This document shows positions 9,101-19,700 of a stretch of 64,000 nucleotides of DNA, one piece after another. The notes under the pieces were generated by a model. It ran no database searches. It was not told where the DNA came from and saw nothing but the letters and a program-made list of their open reading frames with translations. Both the position numbers and the translations under genes were made by a program. Position 1 is the first letter of the stretch. Each line of letters begins with the position of its first letter. Source of the stretch: Closterium sp. Naga37s-1 (lineage: Eukaryota > Streptophyta > Zygnematophyceae > Desmidiales > Closteriaceae); the NCBI GenBank assembly GCA_947471745.1, contig CANJKZ010000960.1, positions 1,364,001 to 1,428,000 of the forward strand, given 5' to 3'.

Positions 9101-11312
9101 AAAAATGTTACGAGTGTTCGGATGCATGGTACAGTACCGACCCCCAGCAGCACGAGCGGGCCGATTTTCACAACGCGCACAGTGGGGACTACACCTCGGC
9201 ATCGAAAAGAACTACAACGCGTGGAAAATCTTTGACGTCCACTCCAAGGAAACAGTAGCAGCACGCGACGTCATTTTCTACGAACGACTCACGCTCCAGA
9301 CATACCTTGCCAACCTGCAAGAGGACCAAGATCCCACAGGTGGTTTTCGTGGTGACCGAGCCTTCGCCTCGGCAGCAGACGAAGCTGACTGGGACGAGCA
9401 GAATGTGGCCAACGCATCAGAAGAAGCTGGACCCCTTCCGTTCTGCTCTGTCGACGTCCCCATGGACGAAGATAACCCTCGCGAAAGTGTCAACGCCGAA
9501 ACCTTCTACTACTTCGCCGACAACGGTTACGTAACACCTGCGACAGTCAACACCAACGAAGCAGAACGAGTAGGACCGAATTTCATACCTGATCCAGAAG
9601 CGGGAGATGAAGCAGCTTATCCCGAGGATGCAACTCTTCCCCGCTACTCACAGACTGGACTGCAGATTCTTGGACTCGTCACCGCAGTCCACGGCAACAC
9701 TCTTCCTAAGGAGCCTGCGACGGTTCAGCAGGCTCTGGGGGGGGAACACAGGGAAAAATGGCGTGAAGCCATGGACAGAGAGTTAAAGGCGCTGGAGGAA
9801 CGGAACACCTGGAAAGTTGTCCCCATCAGCGTGGCAAGGAACAAGACCATTCTCACCGGGAAATGGGTCTTCCGCGTTAAAACAAAAGCAGACGGCACAA
9901 TTGAGAAGTTCAAAGCACGCTGGGTTGTGCGTGGATTCGATCAGGAGCACGGACGGGACTTCACCGAGACATTCGCCCCGGTTAGCCGACATACCTCACT
10001 TCGAATCCTCCTCGCGATCGCCGCCATGAAGAAAAGGAAGCTACGGCAAATCGATGTCGCCAACGCGTTCCTCTACGCACCTGTCGACGTGGAAATCTTC
10101 GTCGAGCTCCCACACGGTACCAACGGGGAACCTAACCAAGTCTGTCAACTGCTGAAATCACTTTACGGGATCAAGCAAGCTCCGCGGCTATGGCAACAGT
10201 ACCTACACGCTCGCCTCATTCGCATCGGATTCCGCCAACTACCTCACGACCAAGGAATGTACCGACTCACTAAAGACACCGACTACATTCTGCTGATCGT
10301 CTACGTAGACGACCTACTCTACATCGGCTCCACTGACGACATCACCACCTGGTTCGAAGGGGAGCTACAGAGGGACCTCACACTCACGGTCTCCTCTACC
10401 GTCACACAGTACCTCGGCTTGAACATTCGGGAAGAAGAAGGCGCGATCTACCTCAACGCCGCTAAGTACGCCGACACCATCGCCAAACGCTTCGCGCTCA
10501 CACCTACCACCATCTCTACGCCCTACCGCTACGCGACAGGAAACCACAAGGAAGGATCCTCTCTACTCAAATCCGCCGGGATACGCGACTACCAGAGAAA
10601 GCTAGGATGCCTTCTCTTCGCAGCTGTCACCTGCCGCCCCGACCTCTCATACTCCGCAAGCCAGCTCGCCACCTACCTCAAGAAGCCTGAAGCAGAACAC
10701 CTGGCGGAGCTCGACCGCGCTCTCCACTACTTCGTCAGTACCTCAACGATCGGCCTAACTTACTACAAGAACACAACTACACCGACTAAATTAATCGGCT
10801 ACGTCGACGCTGATCACGCTGGCGACTCCGACAACAGGCGCTCCCGCACCGGCTACATCTACCGCCTCGAACCTATCGGACCGATCTCCTGGCAATCGAG
10901 CAAGCAGGAATTAATTGCTCTCTCGTCAGCTGAAGCAGAATATATTGCACTCTGCTCAGCCACCAAGGAAGGACTCTATCTTCGCGAGCTGCTGGAAGAA
11001 GCGAAGTTAGCCGAGTTACCCAACTTCACTCTGTTCTGCGACAACCAATCTGCAATTCGCATCGCCAACAAAAATGGATTCGCGAACAGAACGAAGCATA
11101 TCGCTCTGCGATATTTCTTCGTGAAAGACGAGATTGAGAAGGGGAGACTTGAACTATCCTACTGTCCCACGTCCGAGATGGCAGCTGACTACTTGACCAA
11201 GAAGCTCGGAAAACAGAAGTTCGAGTACTGCATGCTGCTGACTGGACAAAGCCACGTCACCAGCAGCGACACTCCAGAAGCGAAGGGGAGTGTTGGGAAC
11301 AAACAATCTTAA
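6102..11312 (+). CDS. Gag-pol polyprotein of copia element A
   Basis: 1736 aa in one frame, starting at the first ATG after the primer site and ending inside the 3' LTR. Visible in order: a Gln/Asn-rich gag; a zinc knuckle C372-x2-C375-x4-H380-x4-C385; the protease region with WFLDSCCGQHM (D491); a seven-residue (SAAAETT) repeat; the integrase zinc site (WHARMGHPS ... CLTC); the integrase core triad D842, D904 (SDGGGEY) and E940 (GVAERMNR); the RT start KARWVVRGF; the RT active site YVDD (1401-1404); and RNase H (YVDADHAGD, SSAEAEYIAL, CDNQSAI, TKHIALRYFF). The only departure from consensus is the protease motif DSCC in place of DSGA. The product would form virus-like particles, mature itself, copy RNA to cDNA and integrate it. 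Confidence 0.95.
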   Translation: MSTRKERSSSNGSPGTTPTPPPASGLQTEEGTTTRPAAGSTETPANQGAGFDPSMMEKFFSFMSFYEQHQQGAPAQSNNSNNNNNVTPMSLDGSSYARGNQQQQPTFAPYEPQRGSVSFMPQPQPAPGQERTLDALQVQSQFAHVLKLQTTKPFDGKDFFTWSFEFELMMEGAQILGFFDGSLPYPTNGTQYEKQQYTYQSMMAYTILLRNITPTQQQNIRSYRGYGNSAELAYNHLKSLYQATDSINQSRLMAQLTTIEMKPGEKGMAYISRCRELRDKLLRCGGSISEDAFVTVVIGGLGPHWRSTRAILRAHGKISEAALCAEIHAEQQDMDLQEERHKRKVSVPEFAFHTQRRHNNNNNRPKIIPPFCHLCKTSGHPRTHCPNRQQSTSPQRQLRPSSSQVASTQANPTTSVQVSTTSTGQHAKGTRNIVSCMARLSDSCVTESPPYYSPEEQLDNSTPRRESLQPNPTYAAIAQSEPSGKDTWFLDSCCGQHMCSSGRFVQREHQLQREVVITVANNQNLRTRRQGVVQLQSRETNVILQMSKVLIAEGLGYNLLSVSQLMAKGIHLEADSTTQEFKLYHGKGGLYIGKAVLKNNVFVLDFVPDLGTADSDGIVTFTSWTHPPDLDPDFSPEGFWYSHTIPEAERIQHSAAAETTSAATETTSAAAETTSAAAETTSAAAETTSAAAETSSAAAETSSAVAGTTTVAATTTPLLVDEAPPTPAQQLNPAQPEVHRSANFTASFYSNSDAYRRSPGHRASEDIWHARMGHPSNTVLNNTIRAGVLDKDSLLLLDGRELQRARGTCLTCPEADLPHRPFTPHHNPSTPAYAPLEKVYSDILYNREPGQVIYNYTITFIDAATRYVWHLNLPSRDMVLEAFAAWLPVAERESGVKLKSFQSDGGGEYTSQRFKQYLAERGIKQLLSLPYAHQQQGVAERMNRTLQNSMRKLLRGMRLPNHQWPDAMDHAVMLHNLLSSSSLPNNASPHLLWTGKQGSTKMLRVFGCMVQYRPPAARAGRFSQRAQWGLHLGIEKNYNAWKIFDVHSKETVAARDVIFYERLTLQTYLANLQEDQDPTGGFRGDRAFASAADEADWDEQNVANASEEAGPLPFCSVDVPMDEDNPRESVNAETFYYFADNGYVTPATVNTNEAERVGPNFIPDPEAGDEAAYPEDATLPRYSQTGLQILGLVTAVHGNTLPKEPATVQQALGGEHREKWREAMDRELKALEERNTWKVVPISVARNKTILTGKWVFRVKTKADGTIEKFKARWVVRGFDQEHGRDFTETFAPVSRHTSLRILLAIAAMKKRKLRQIDVANAFLYAPVDVEIFVELPHGTNGEPNQVCQLLKSLYGIKQAPRLWQQYLHARLIRIGFRQLPHDQGMYRLTKDTDYILLIVYVDDLLYIGSTDDITTWFEGELQRDLTLTVSSTVTQYLGLNIREEEGAIYLNAAKYADTIAKRFALTPTTISTPYRYATGNHKEGSSLLKSAGIRDYQRKLGCLLFAAVTCRPDLSYSASQLATYLKKPEAEHLAELDRALHYFVSTSTIGLTYYKNTTTPTKLIGYVDADHAGDSDNRRSRTGYIYRLEPIGPISWQSSKQELIALSSAEAEYIALCSATKEGLYLRELLEEAKLAELPNFTLFCDNQSAIRIANKNGFANRTKHIALRYFFVKDEIEKGRLELSYCPTSEMAADYLTKKLGKQKFEYCMLLTGQSHVTSSDTPEAKGSVGNKQS
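8061..8228 (+). repeat. 21-bp tandem repeat inside the element A frame
   Basis: Eight head-to-tail units of TCGGCAGCAGCAGAGACAAC-type sequence, encoding an in-frame heptad rich in Ala, Thr, Ser and Glu between protease and integrase. Being a multiple of three, it can change copy number without breaking the frame. It probably forms a flexible linker. Confidence 0.9.
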
Positions 11313-11727
11313 GCGCCTCTGTCGTGTCGAAACACCAAGGCACAAGCGAAGCAGAGCATATCGAGGCACCAGCGAGTCAACCCTCGGAGGTTGAAGTAAC
11401 CGCTGGAGGTTACGCGAAAGTCAAAGGTCAGCGACCTTTGACTTGACAAATGCAGCGCGACAGCAAGGACACACAACTGACTCGACATTGAGCAGTTGCC
11501 CGAGTCGCACTGTATCGAACCGCAACAGTAAAACAGTTTAATTATATCTCTTCGTATTCTTTGTACTCTTATATAAACCTTTGTACTTGCTTGATTTAAT
11601 CAACTTACTTTGCCCTCACATACCAGCGCAAGGTGGTTCAAGGACTTCATTTAAACGCTTCCACTACTACATCACTCTACCCAGAGTTTAACCCTACCAA
11701 AGATCCTAAGGGGCACTCAGCCCAACA
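11291..11727 (+). repeat. 3' LTR of element A
   Basis: 437 bp; compared with the 5' LTR it has three substitutions and one fewer T in a T run near its right end. The stop codon of gag-pol lies at 11310-11312 within it. Confidence 0.95.
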
Positions 11728-11744
11728 CTTTCAAGGCTAAGATC

Positions 11745-14700
11745 CAGGGCTCTTGCTAACTTTTAGGCCCGTCTGACGTTTTTCAAGAAAAAAAAAAAAT
11801 CGTATGGCCCTCATATGGAGGATTCCTGGTGGTCTTTGCCTCAGACGGATTTTATAAGTTAGTATGTCGGCTCAGACAGATTTTCACGAAATCAGACATT
11901 TATTTAGTTATATAGTCTACACACAGACTACACTATACTCTACTCTATTACTACAGTTAACCATACATTCATATTGAACTAGGATTCACTATCGCTATCA
12001 TGAGAAGAATATTCCTCGTCGTCCCCGTCTAGCTCTGAATCTGAAGCAATGTGCTCTTTGCCATGGTCTGCCCGTCTCTGCCAGGGGCCCAACTCCTCCT
12101 CTAGCCTGGCTGCTTCTTCTGCAGCTGCTGCTTCACGAGCAGCAGCCTCTGCTGCTGCTGTTGCTGCCGCCTGCTTCGCGGCCAGCATCGCAAGGGTCTT
12201 CCTCGTGTGCTTCACAGGCCTTTGCGCATGCACCATCACCACATCCTTGGCTGGGCGTCTCTTCTTCGCACCTCTCCACAGCTCTACAAGGGCGGGCCAG
12301 TCAGGTTCGTACTTCAGCATGGAGATTGCCGCGTAGCCAGCTCTTGATGACGTTCTGGCGGGAGAAGCCCCGCTCGCACTCCACGGTGCTCAGGGGCAGC
12401 ACTGCGACCGCCATCCAAAGGCGGACCAGGTTGGGGAAGGCCGTGCACCAATCGGGCGAGCTGAGCATCTGCTTCAGGCCGTCCTGGAAGCTCAGCTCGC
12501 GGTGATGGGTCGACATGATCGTGGTGAAACTGCTGATCTCCTTCTGTGCTCTCGTCCAGTTGATTCCTGGTGGCGGGGTGTGAATCAGAAACCAGATTAA
12601 TGAGAATACGAGCTGTTTAGTAAAGTACACAAACTCATACAACCAACAAAGCATAACGTGACACAAACATAGAAAACTCAATCAATGACAACCGAAATCG
12701 AAGACGTACCAGGCAGGGTGTCAGGGTCGGACGGTTTCCGCTTAAACAGATTGCGGAGAGCCTCCAGCCACTGCAAAAACCGACGTTGCCGCTTCGAGTG
12801 AGATTTCGGATATGCCCCCTGCGTGAACAGCTTGGCGCCGTCGAGAGAGCCCAGATCCTTCATCCGGCTCTCCAGTCGCTTCAGCAGCTCCTTCACGTAC
12901 CCCTTCGCTAGTGTGATGCAGTCGTCCAGGCCCGGGCCAGATTTCTGACCCTTGATGTTCTGTTTATGGAGGGTGTACTCATGAGTAGTCGGGGCGCCAG
13001 TCGAGTCGGTGCCCGTCACCTTCACTTCCCTTTTTTCCGACGAGGCGTGCTTCGACAAGAAGGCGCTCAGCTCGTTGCTCCCATCGCCGAAGTCGTCCGC
13101 GTCACTCAGGTAACGGTTGCAAAGGGTGAGCCTAGTGTTGTCCACCATCTGCAGCACGTGTGTCTCGTCGACCTGCCACACACACATGAGAGGCAGTGGA
13201 AAGGCACGCACGGGTAAATATCTCATTAATACGATTCATTAACACTAAAAAAAGTTAACAGCAAGAGGCGTAACAGCGTACCTGCCGTCGCTGGAACTTG
13301 AGGTTCAGTGCGTTGAGTTCCTTCAACACATCAGCAAAAATAAACAGCATGAAATGGAATTTCAAACTGGTTACAAGGAGGTACGCCTTCGGGTCGTTCT
13401 CGTACAACAGAATGACACCAGCTGGAAGGTTGTCAGCCAGTCGCTGAACCGCCAGACCACGTGAAAGCCACCTGACGCTGTGGATGCCCTGCAACTCCAG
13501 GTTCGTTTCACACAGCACCTCCTGCAGCTCTTTGAAGCGTAGGTGGAAGTTGCCCGACCGTCCAAGGAGCTCCGCTAAGGAACGGACGACATGGTCGACG
13601 ATGTCAAGGTCGGGGTAGGCCTCTGCTGCATCCTTAGCGGCCAAAGCTTCCCTGACATAACACGGAAAAAGCAACAAGTTAGATACATATGCAACGCTTA
13701 AAAGGTGAGCGTAATATCACAGGGTTACAAACCTGTGCGCGATGCAGTGGAACCCGGCGAGGTGTGGAATCCGTGCACGAAGGCGTGCCACCAGGCCCGT
13801 CTGAGAACCGACCATGACGCTTGCACCATCAGTGCTGATGCCACTGATGCGCTCAAGGTCGAGGCCGGTAGACTCCAGGTGGGTTAGAAGGACTGCCTGC
13901 AGGGAACGAGCATCGCACTGCTCAACTGTTAGGTGTGCGAAAAATTCGGTGACGGGAGTGTTGCTGCGGAGGAACGACAAGTAGACTATCAGGTGCTTCC
14001 CGCGCCGACGGTCCGTGCTCTCGTCCAATTGAATGCCCAGGTAAGGACTCTCCCGGATGTGCTTCATCTGTTGAGCACGGAGGTAGATGACGAGCGTCTC
14101 AACCAACTGCGCAAACCCGTACCTGTAACGACCAGAGAGAAGGTAATTAGTACCGTGGTTTCCAACTAAAGGACGCGCAAAAAAAACATAACACTTACTC
14201 GCTGTAGTAGCTGCCGGGATCCTTCAGGGGCATGTCGGGCGTGCCCATCTCTGCCATGAACTGGACCAGGGTCACAAACAGCACAATGGGTGAGTCGCTT
14301 CTGCAAATAAAAATAACTGTTGCCAGGAGTTTTGTCAAACACTTGGCTTCCCCGTCACCGTTTTCAAAGTCGACAATCGACTTCTGAGCAGCATTCTTGC
14401 AGTCACGCAGCTGTTGGCGGTCCACTGACGCCTCATGCTTGATGGAATGCTGATGTTTCCGCATCGTCTGTCGTTGAATGTCAAGCCCACCCTCTCCATC
14501 GCGGCCGTACTGGTAGCTGGGGTCTCCGTGCACCATGCAGATTGAACACCTCATGCAGGGTTGACCCCATGAAGTCTCCTAGATGATGAGCCACGGGAAG
14601 TGCTTGAGCCATTTCTCGTTAGCCTTCTGCTGCCACTGCTCGACGGTCAAGACGCGCGGATACTTGTCGTCGTCGTTGGCGGCGACGGGCTGTGACGGGC

Positions 14701-15807
14701 CCGGGCGAGGTGTGCTAAAGCGGGGGACGGTTGCTGGCGGGACACCTGCAGTGGGACGGGCAAAGCTCAGAATTCGCTGTTTGTATTTGCCGTTCCCTGC
14801 TCTAATGCGAGAAACAGAAATCGCCGGTAGAGTTGTGGCCACAGATGCCGAAACGGGTTGCGGCGAAGACTCAGCTTCAACCGGGTTAGGCTGGGTCGTA
14901 GTCTTAGTAGCGTCTGACGTGGATTGCGAGGGGATAAGCGGCTCGTCGTTGCATGATGTGATGACGTTGGGGGAAGGAATTACAGGCGGAGGCGTCTCGA
15001 CTGTGGCAGTGGTGGTCACAGGAATTGCTGCCGGAGTTTTACGGGTTAGGAAATCTAACGCAGAAACCCGTGGCTCGTCAGGTTCCCCGGGTGGATCACG
15101 CCTAGCGCCGTCGGTTGACTCGAGGGCGCCAGATAGCATGGTGTGAGGTGGTGTATCACATCACATGAGGCAGTAGCAACAAAGGAATTCTAGACGGTAC
15201 GCGGGAACAAGCTACAGGACGATAGGTATGCTTTGGGCTAGGCGTCAAAGATTGAAAGGCAAAGGCAGGTTGTCAAAGAAAGGCTTGGAGAAGAAAGGAA
15301 GGGAAGGGACCATCACCTCACGAACCGCGCCGCGCCTCTCTCACGAGGGTTTCACGAAGGTGGGTGCATGCTTTGTTTTGGTGTGCACCGACTGTCCTTG
15401 CACTCTGCCAGCAAGGTGGGGGGCAACAGCCTGGCAGCGGCGCCGACAACAGCTACCCAACAGATGCGTGGCAGCAACTGAGTCAGATGCAGTATGCGCT
15501 GGCAGGAAGAATCCGAAATTCACCCCCGTTCCCTCACGCAGAAATCATTACGCGTGCCTTCACATGCAACACATCGCTGCTCCTCTGGCCAACTGGGCTA
15601 TTTTGTCTCTATCAGACGAATCAATACGCGATTTCTGCTTGATCAGACGAATCTATATAAGTTTCCTGAAAAAACATATGATGCTATAGCCTTGGTCTTG
15701 GCTCACATATGGCCCATACGCTAAAGTCTGCGGCAGCATATGAACTAAACATTTCGTGCCTGAAACCTAGACCAACAGACTAAATTAGTATGCTAACGAG
15801 GGCCCTG
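11745..15807 (-). mobile_element. Complete hAT-family DNA transposon
   Basis: 4063 bp bounded by a perfect 8-bp target duplication, CTAAGATC (11737-11744 and 15808-15815), the hAT signature length. The terminal inverted repeats begin CAGGGC on both ends (CAGGGCTCTTGCTAAC left, CAGGGCCCTCGTTAGC right; 12 of 16 match). Subterminal TCAGACRGAT-like words recur near both ends (about 11835-11895 and 15611-15650), as expected for transposase-binding sites. The internal gene is a hAT transposase on the minus strand. Confidence 0.95.
11979..15139 (-). pseudogene. hAT transposase-like gene (TTF-type zinc finger, hAT dimerisation domain), disrupted
   Basis: Exons inferred from GT-AG junctions on the minus strand: 15139-14199, 14122-13733, 13651-13282, 13172-12710 and 12566 downward. 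Exon 1 holds a low-complexity N-terminus, KWLKHFPWL and a TTF-type zinc finger (CMRCSIC). Exon 2 has the catalytic region (LGIQLDESTDRR, STDGASVMVG, HCIAHR). Exon 3 has RWLSRGLAVQRL. The last exon has the hAT dimerisation block (FPNLVRLW, VECERGFSRQNVIKSWL), then an acidic tail to 11979. An in-frame TAG at 14579-14581 lies between KWLKHFPWL and the zinc finger, and a frame change occurs near 12330-12350. The copy is probably inactive despite its intact ends. It resembles the group that gave rise to ZNF862-like host proteins. Confidence 0.85.
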
Positions 15808-15832
15808 CTAAGATCTGACGTTGAAGTAGGAA

Positions 15833-16212
15833 TGTTGTAGTTGCGGAAGCGTTTTAATATCAAAGTTGCTGAACCACCTTGTACTAGTGTGTGAGAACAA
15901 GATAAGTTGATAATAGAAGAGAAGTACAAGGCTTTTATATGATTCCGAAGGAATATGAAAAGTTCTACTTTAACTGTTTTTGCTGTTGCGGTTCGATACA
16001 GTGTCGCCTCGGGTAACTGCTCAGTATCGAGTAAGTTATGTGTCCTTGCTGTCGCACTGTACTTTTCGTCGAGTCAAAGGTCAGCGACCTTTGACCTTCG
16101 CGTAACCTCCAGCGGTTTCTTTTGTTGGCTCGTGTTGCTTCACTGTAGTCTGCTCCGATTCGTGTCGATACTTCGATACTTCAGAAGTGTTTTAAGTTAC
16201 TTGTTTCCAACA
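15833..16212 (-). repeat. 3' LTR of element A2
   Basis: 380 bp on the minus strand starting TGTTGGAAACAAG. It is a diverged relative of the A LTR: the GGTCAGCGACC inverted repeat (16073-16095) and a TATA-like region near 15935 are kept. Confidence 0.8.
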
Positions 16213-16405
16213 CTCCCCTTCACTTCTGGAGTATCGCTGCTGATGACGTGTCCTTGTCCAGTCAGTAGCATGCAGTACTCGAACTTCTGTTCTCCGAGTT
16301 TCTTGGTCAAGTAATCAGCTGCCATCTCGGATGTGGGACAGTGGGATAACTCGAGTCTTCCCTTCTCAATTTCGTCTTTTACGAAGAAGTACCGGAGGGC
16401 GATGT
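16213..16405 (-). pseudogene. A2 RNase H C-terminal piece beyond the nested insertion
   Basis: Translates to IALRYFFVKDEIEKGRLE and the MAADYLTKKLG tail, which continues ANRTKH at 22727. The two halves match the continuous element A protein, so element B landed inside this codon run. Confidence 0.85.
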
Positions 16406-16546
16406 TGTTAGAAAAGTAGGCGAGGATGAGTGACTAGGAAAGGGGGAAGGGTACAAGTACAAATGTCGAGAGAAAATGTGTACCCCCTAAGGCTAAACCC
16501 ACTATAGCCTAGACAACTGTAAACACATAAACACATATGTTTGACA
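16406..16546 (-). repeat. 3' LTR of element B
   Basis: 141 bp, TGTCAAACATATG...TTCTAACA on the minus strand. The polypurine tract lies at 16547-16558. 16559-16791 is the 3' untranslated part of the element and holds no gene. Confidence 0.93.
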
Positions 16547-16791
16547 CACCCCCATAGGCGAAGTGGGGGATAGCCAGAGCAAGCAATGGTCACAAGACCA
16601 GTCAAGAGAAGAAGAAAAAAAGCCAAGCAAGCTCAGGGTGGATCACAAAGTCACCACACAGTCCGATCACAAGCAAAGGGCCACAAGGCCAGTTCACATG
16701 CAGAGTTATATAAAGAAACAAACAATACTGTGATCATACCCCAGCAAGTGCAAGCATGCAGGTATATAGATAGATCACAGTAAAGGCAGAG

Positions 16792-19700
16792 TCAGGTAGT
16801 AAGTAAGTGAGGCAAAGTAGGCACAAGGCCTAACACAGTAGCAAAGCGCTGATGATCACCAGGCGGAAGTGCCTTGGTGAAGACATCAGCAGTGTTGGCC
16901 CGAGTGGCCATGTACACTAGACAAAGCTGACCACGCTGCTGCAACTCTCGAGCAAGGAAGTATCGCAGAGCGATGTGCTTCGTTCTGTGCTCCAGTCTGT
17001 GCTCCTGACACAAGGCTATCATGGCCTTGTTGTCTACGTACAGGACTGGAGGCGAACGAGGCTGCTCTCCCAAGTCGGTCAGCAAGTAGGTGAGCCAGCG
17101 TAGCTCCTGAGCAGCCATGGCTCCGGCGTAGATCTCAGCCTCACAGCTGGAGCTGAGAACTGAGCGAGCGGGTAGACCGCCAAGAAACCGAGCCGGACCC
17201 AAGGTTGAAGGTGTAACCCTGCGACGACCGCTGAGTAGCTGAGTCGTCAACCCAGGAAGCGTCTACGTGACCAGTGAGGACAACTGGACCACGTCCTCAA
17301 AGCACAAGCCCCATGCCCGACGTACTGCACAGGTAACGCAGTACCCTCTTTGCAGCATCCCAGTGCACCTTTCGGTGCCTACCGGGAGCCACGTAGAGAG
17401 CCAGAAGGCTGAGAGGGTACGCGAGGTTAGGTCTTGTGCAGGTCATCAGGTACATGAGGCAACCCACAAGCTCTGGGTACGGACCACTCGGCTCTACGGA
17501 CTCGTCCGAAGGTGGAGCTGAGAGCAAGTGGCTGGTAGACGGAGGAGTGAGCTGTGGCGAGGAGTACTGGAAGACGAAGCACTGAAGGACCTGGTGCACC
17601 ATGTGTGACTGAGTCAGTGTGATGGTGCGCCGTGCTCTGTCCCGGGTGATCTGCAGGCCAAGATAGCTGCGCAGTTCACCCAGGTCAGTGCAGGTATGTC
17701 TCTTCTACAGCTCGGACTTCACAAGGGCCAGTGCCTCAGTGTCAGCCGTGGCAAAGACAAGGTCGTCGACGTACACTAGGACGTAGAAGGGCGGCAGCGA
17801 GGTGTCGGTGCGTAGAAACAGCGACGGGTCTGCTGTAGAAGGAACAAACCCAAGAGCCGCAAGTGTAGTCTTGAGTGTGTCGTGCCACTCGCGAGGCGCC
17901 TGGCGGAGACCGTAGACTGGCCGGCGGAGGCTCCACTGGGTACCTGCAGGAAACGACCCAGTGAAACCAGGTGGTCGGCGCAGCCAGATCTCCTCGTGCT
18001 GGCTGCCCTGCAGGAAGGCTGTACTGAAGTCCAGGGAGTGTAACTCGTAGTCACGATGAGCAGCTACGTGCAGCAACACCCGAAGAGTAGTCATCTTCGG
18101 GGTGGGGGAGAAGGTCTGGAAGTAGTCAATTCCCTGTCGCTGACTGAAACCTCGAGCAACGTAGCGCGCCTTGAAGGCAGGCGGAGAACCCGGCGGCCGC
18201 TTCACCCTGAAGATCCACATGCCATCGACTATGTTCACCCCAGGTGGGGGAACCTTGTCGACGTAAGTGCCTGTGGACTTCCAAGATGCCATCTCGGCAT
18301 CCATAGCTGCCTGCCATTGAGAGGAGTAAGGACCCGTAATCGCCTCTGCGTAAGAGCGCAGGGTCGGGATGTCTGGAGCATCCGGGTCTCCCTTAGGGGC
18401 AAGCAGCAAGGAAGCGAAACGAGGTACAGCAGCTGCAAGACACTCAAAGTCCTCCTGCCTGTCCTCAAGGACGTCCGTGCCAAGAGCACACTCACCCCCG
18501 ACGGACGGAGGACTGGTAGACACAGATTCAGCAACTAGAGCAGTGGTGTAGTCAAGACGGCAGGCAGCAGCAAAGTCAAGCAGCTCAGCAACGAGAGCAG
18601 AAGCAGCAGTAGACTCAAAGGACGGGTCAGTGACAGCAGTGGCAAGAAGACGAGCGACAGTGGGACTGGCAGCATGCGCTCGGTCAGACTCAGGGTCAGG
18701 GACCTCAGGAAGAGAGGACTCAGGAGGAGCAGGCAGAGGAACACGCAGTGGAACAGAGGAAGGACGAAGTGCCATGGTGTGCGTGCCTGGGACAGGAGGA
18801 GGACGCGAACGAGGAGAGCGACGAGCAGTGCGAACAGGCGAGACAGGACGAGACGCAGGCTCACGGCGCTCTGTAAGACCTCCAGACTACTCAGTGTAAG
18901 GAGAGGGAACAGGCAGTGGGGAGGCTGGCTGTAATGGCGGCTGCGACTGGTCAGGCGGTGGACACAGGAAGGGAGGAGGAAGACCAGTGGAAGACGGGAC
19001 ACCAAGAACCTCCTGAAGCAGGGGAACGAAGTACGCGCGCGGCCGCACAGTGCCTCCAGCACCTCCAGCTCCAGCTACACCAGCTCCAGCACCTCCAGGC
19101 TCCGTAGGATTTCCAGATCCAGTAGTAACAGCAGCACCTCCAGCTCCAGCGTCTCCAGGCTCGCCAGCCCCAGGGGCTCCACTCCGATGGTGTGGGCGCT
19201 GAACAAGCCACTCACGCAGCTGCTGCAAGGACAGTCGCGGTGAAGCACCAGCAAGACCTCCAGACGAAGCAGCACCCCGAGGCTCAACACCCCCAGACTC
19301 CGCACCCTCCGACTCAGCACCCCCAGGCTCCGCACCCTCCAACTCAGCACCCCCAGACTCAACACCCTCAGGCTCAGCACCCCCAGACCCAGCACCCTCA
19401 GACCCCGCACCCCCCGGCTCCGCACCCCCCAGACGCAGCACCCCCAGACGCAGCACCTGGAGCAGCACCTGGGACGACAACTACCTGAACAGGCGCAGTA
19501 CCAGGGAGAGGGTCTACCTGAGACACTCCCGAGGGAGCAGGACCCTGGGGCGGAAGGGGGTCTACCGGAGGTGGACCGGGAGCAAGGAAGAGCGGCGGGG
19601 GCGGGGAAGGGGCAGAGCGGTAGGGGAAGAGACGGTAGAAGGGAACCGACTCGTCGAACGTGACATCCTGAGAAGGGAGGACACAGCGCGAGGTGGGGTG

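Larger units (their letters stand above)
5604..11727 (+). mobile_element. Complete Ty1/copia retrotransposon (element A)
   Basis: 6124 bp. The two LTRs (5604-6041 and 11291-11727) differ by three substitutions and one 1-bp indel. The element is flanked by a perfect 5-bp target duplication, CTTTC at 5599-5603 and 11728-11732. A primer-binding site follows the 5' LTR, a polypurine tract (AAGCGAAGGGGAG, ending at 11290) precedes the 3' LTR, and one uninterrupted gag-pol frame of 1736 codons lies between. The domain order protease-integrase-RT-RNase H defines Ty1/copia. All parts needed for autonomous transposition appear present, apart from an odd protease motif. The insertion is young. Confidence 0.96.

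Noticed and set aside
14583-15146. 187-codon plus-strand frame opposite the transposase
   Set aside because: Exact antisense of hAT exon 1, which has the TTF-type motif; no independent support.
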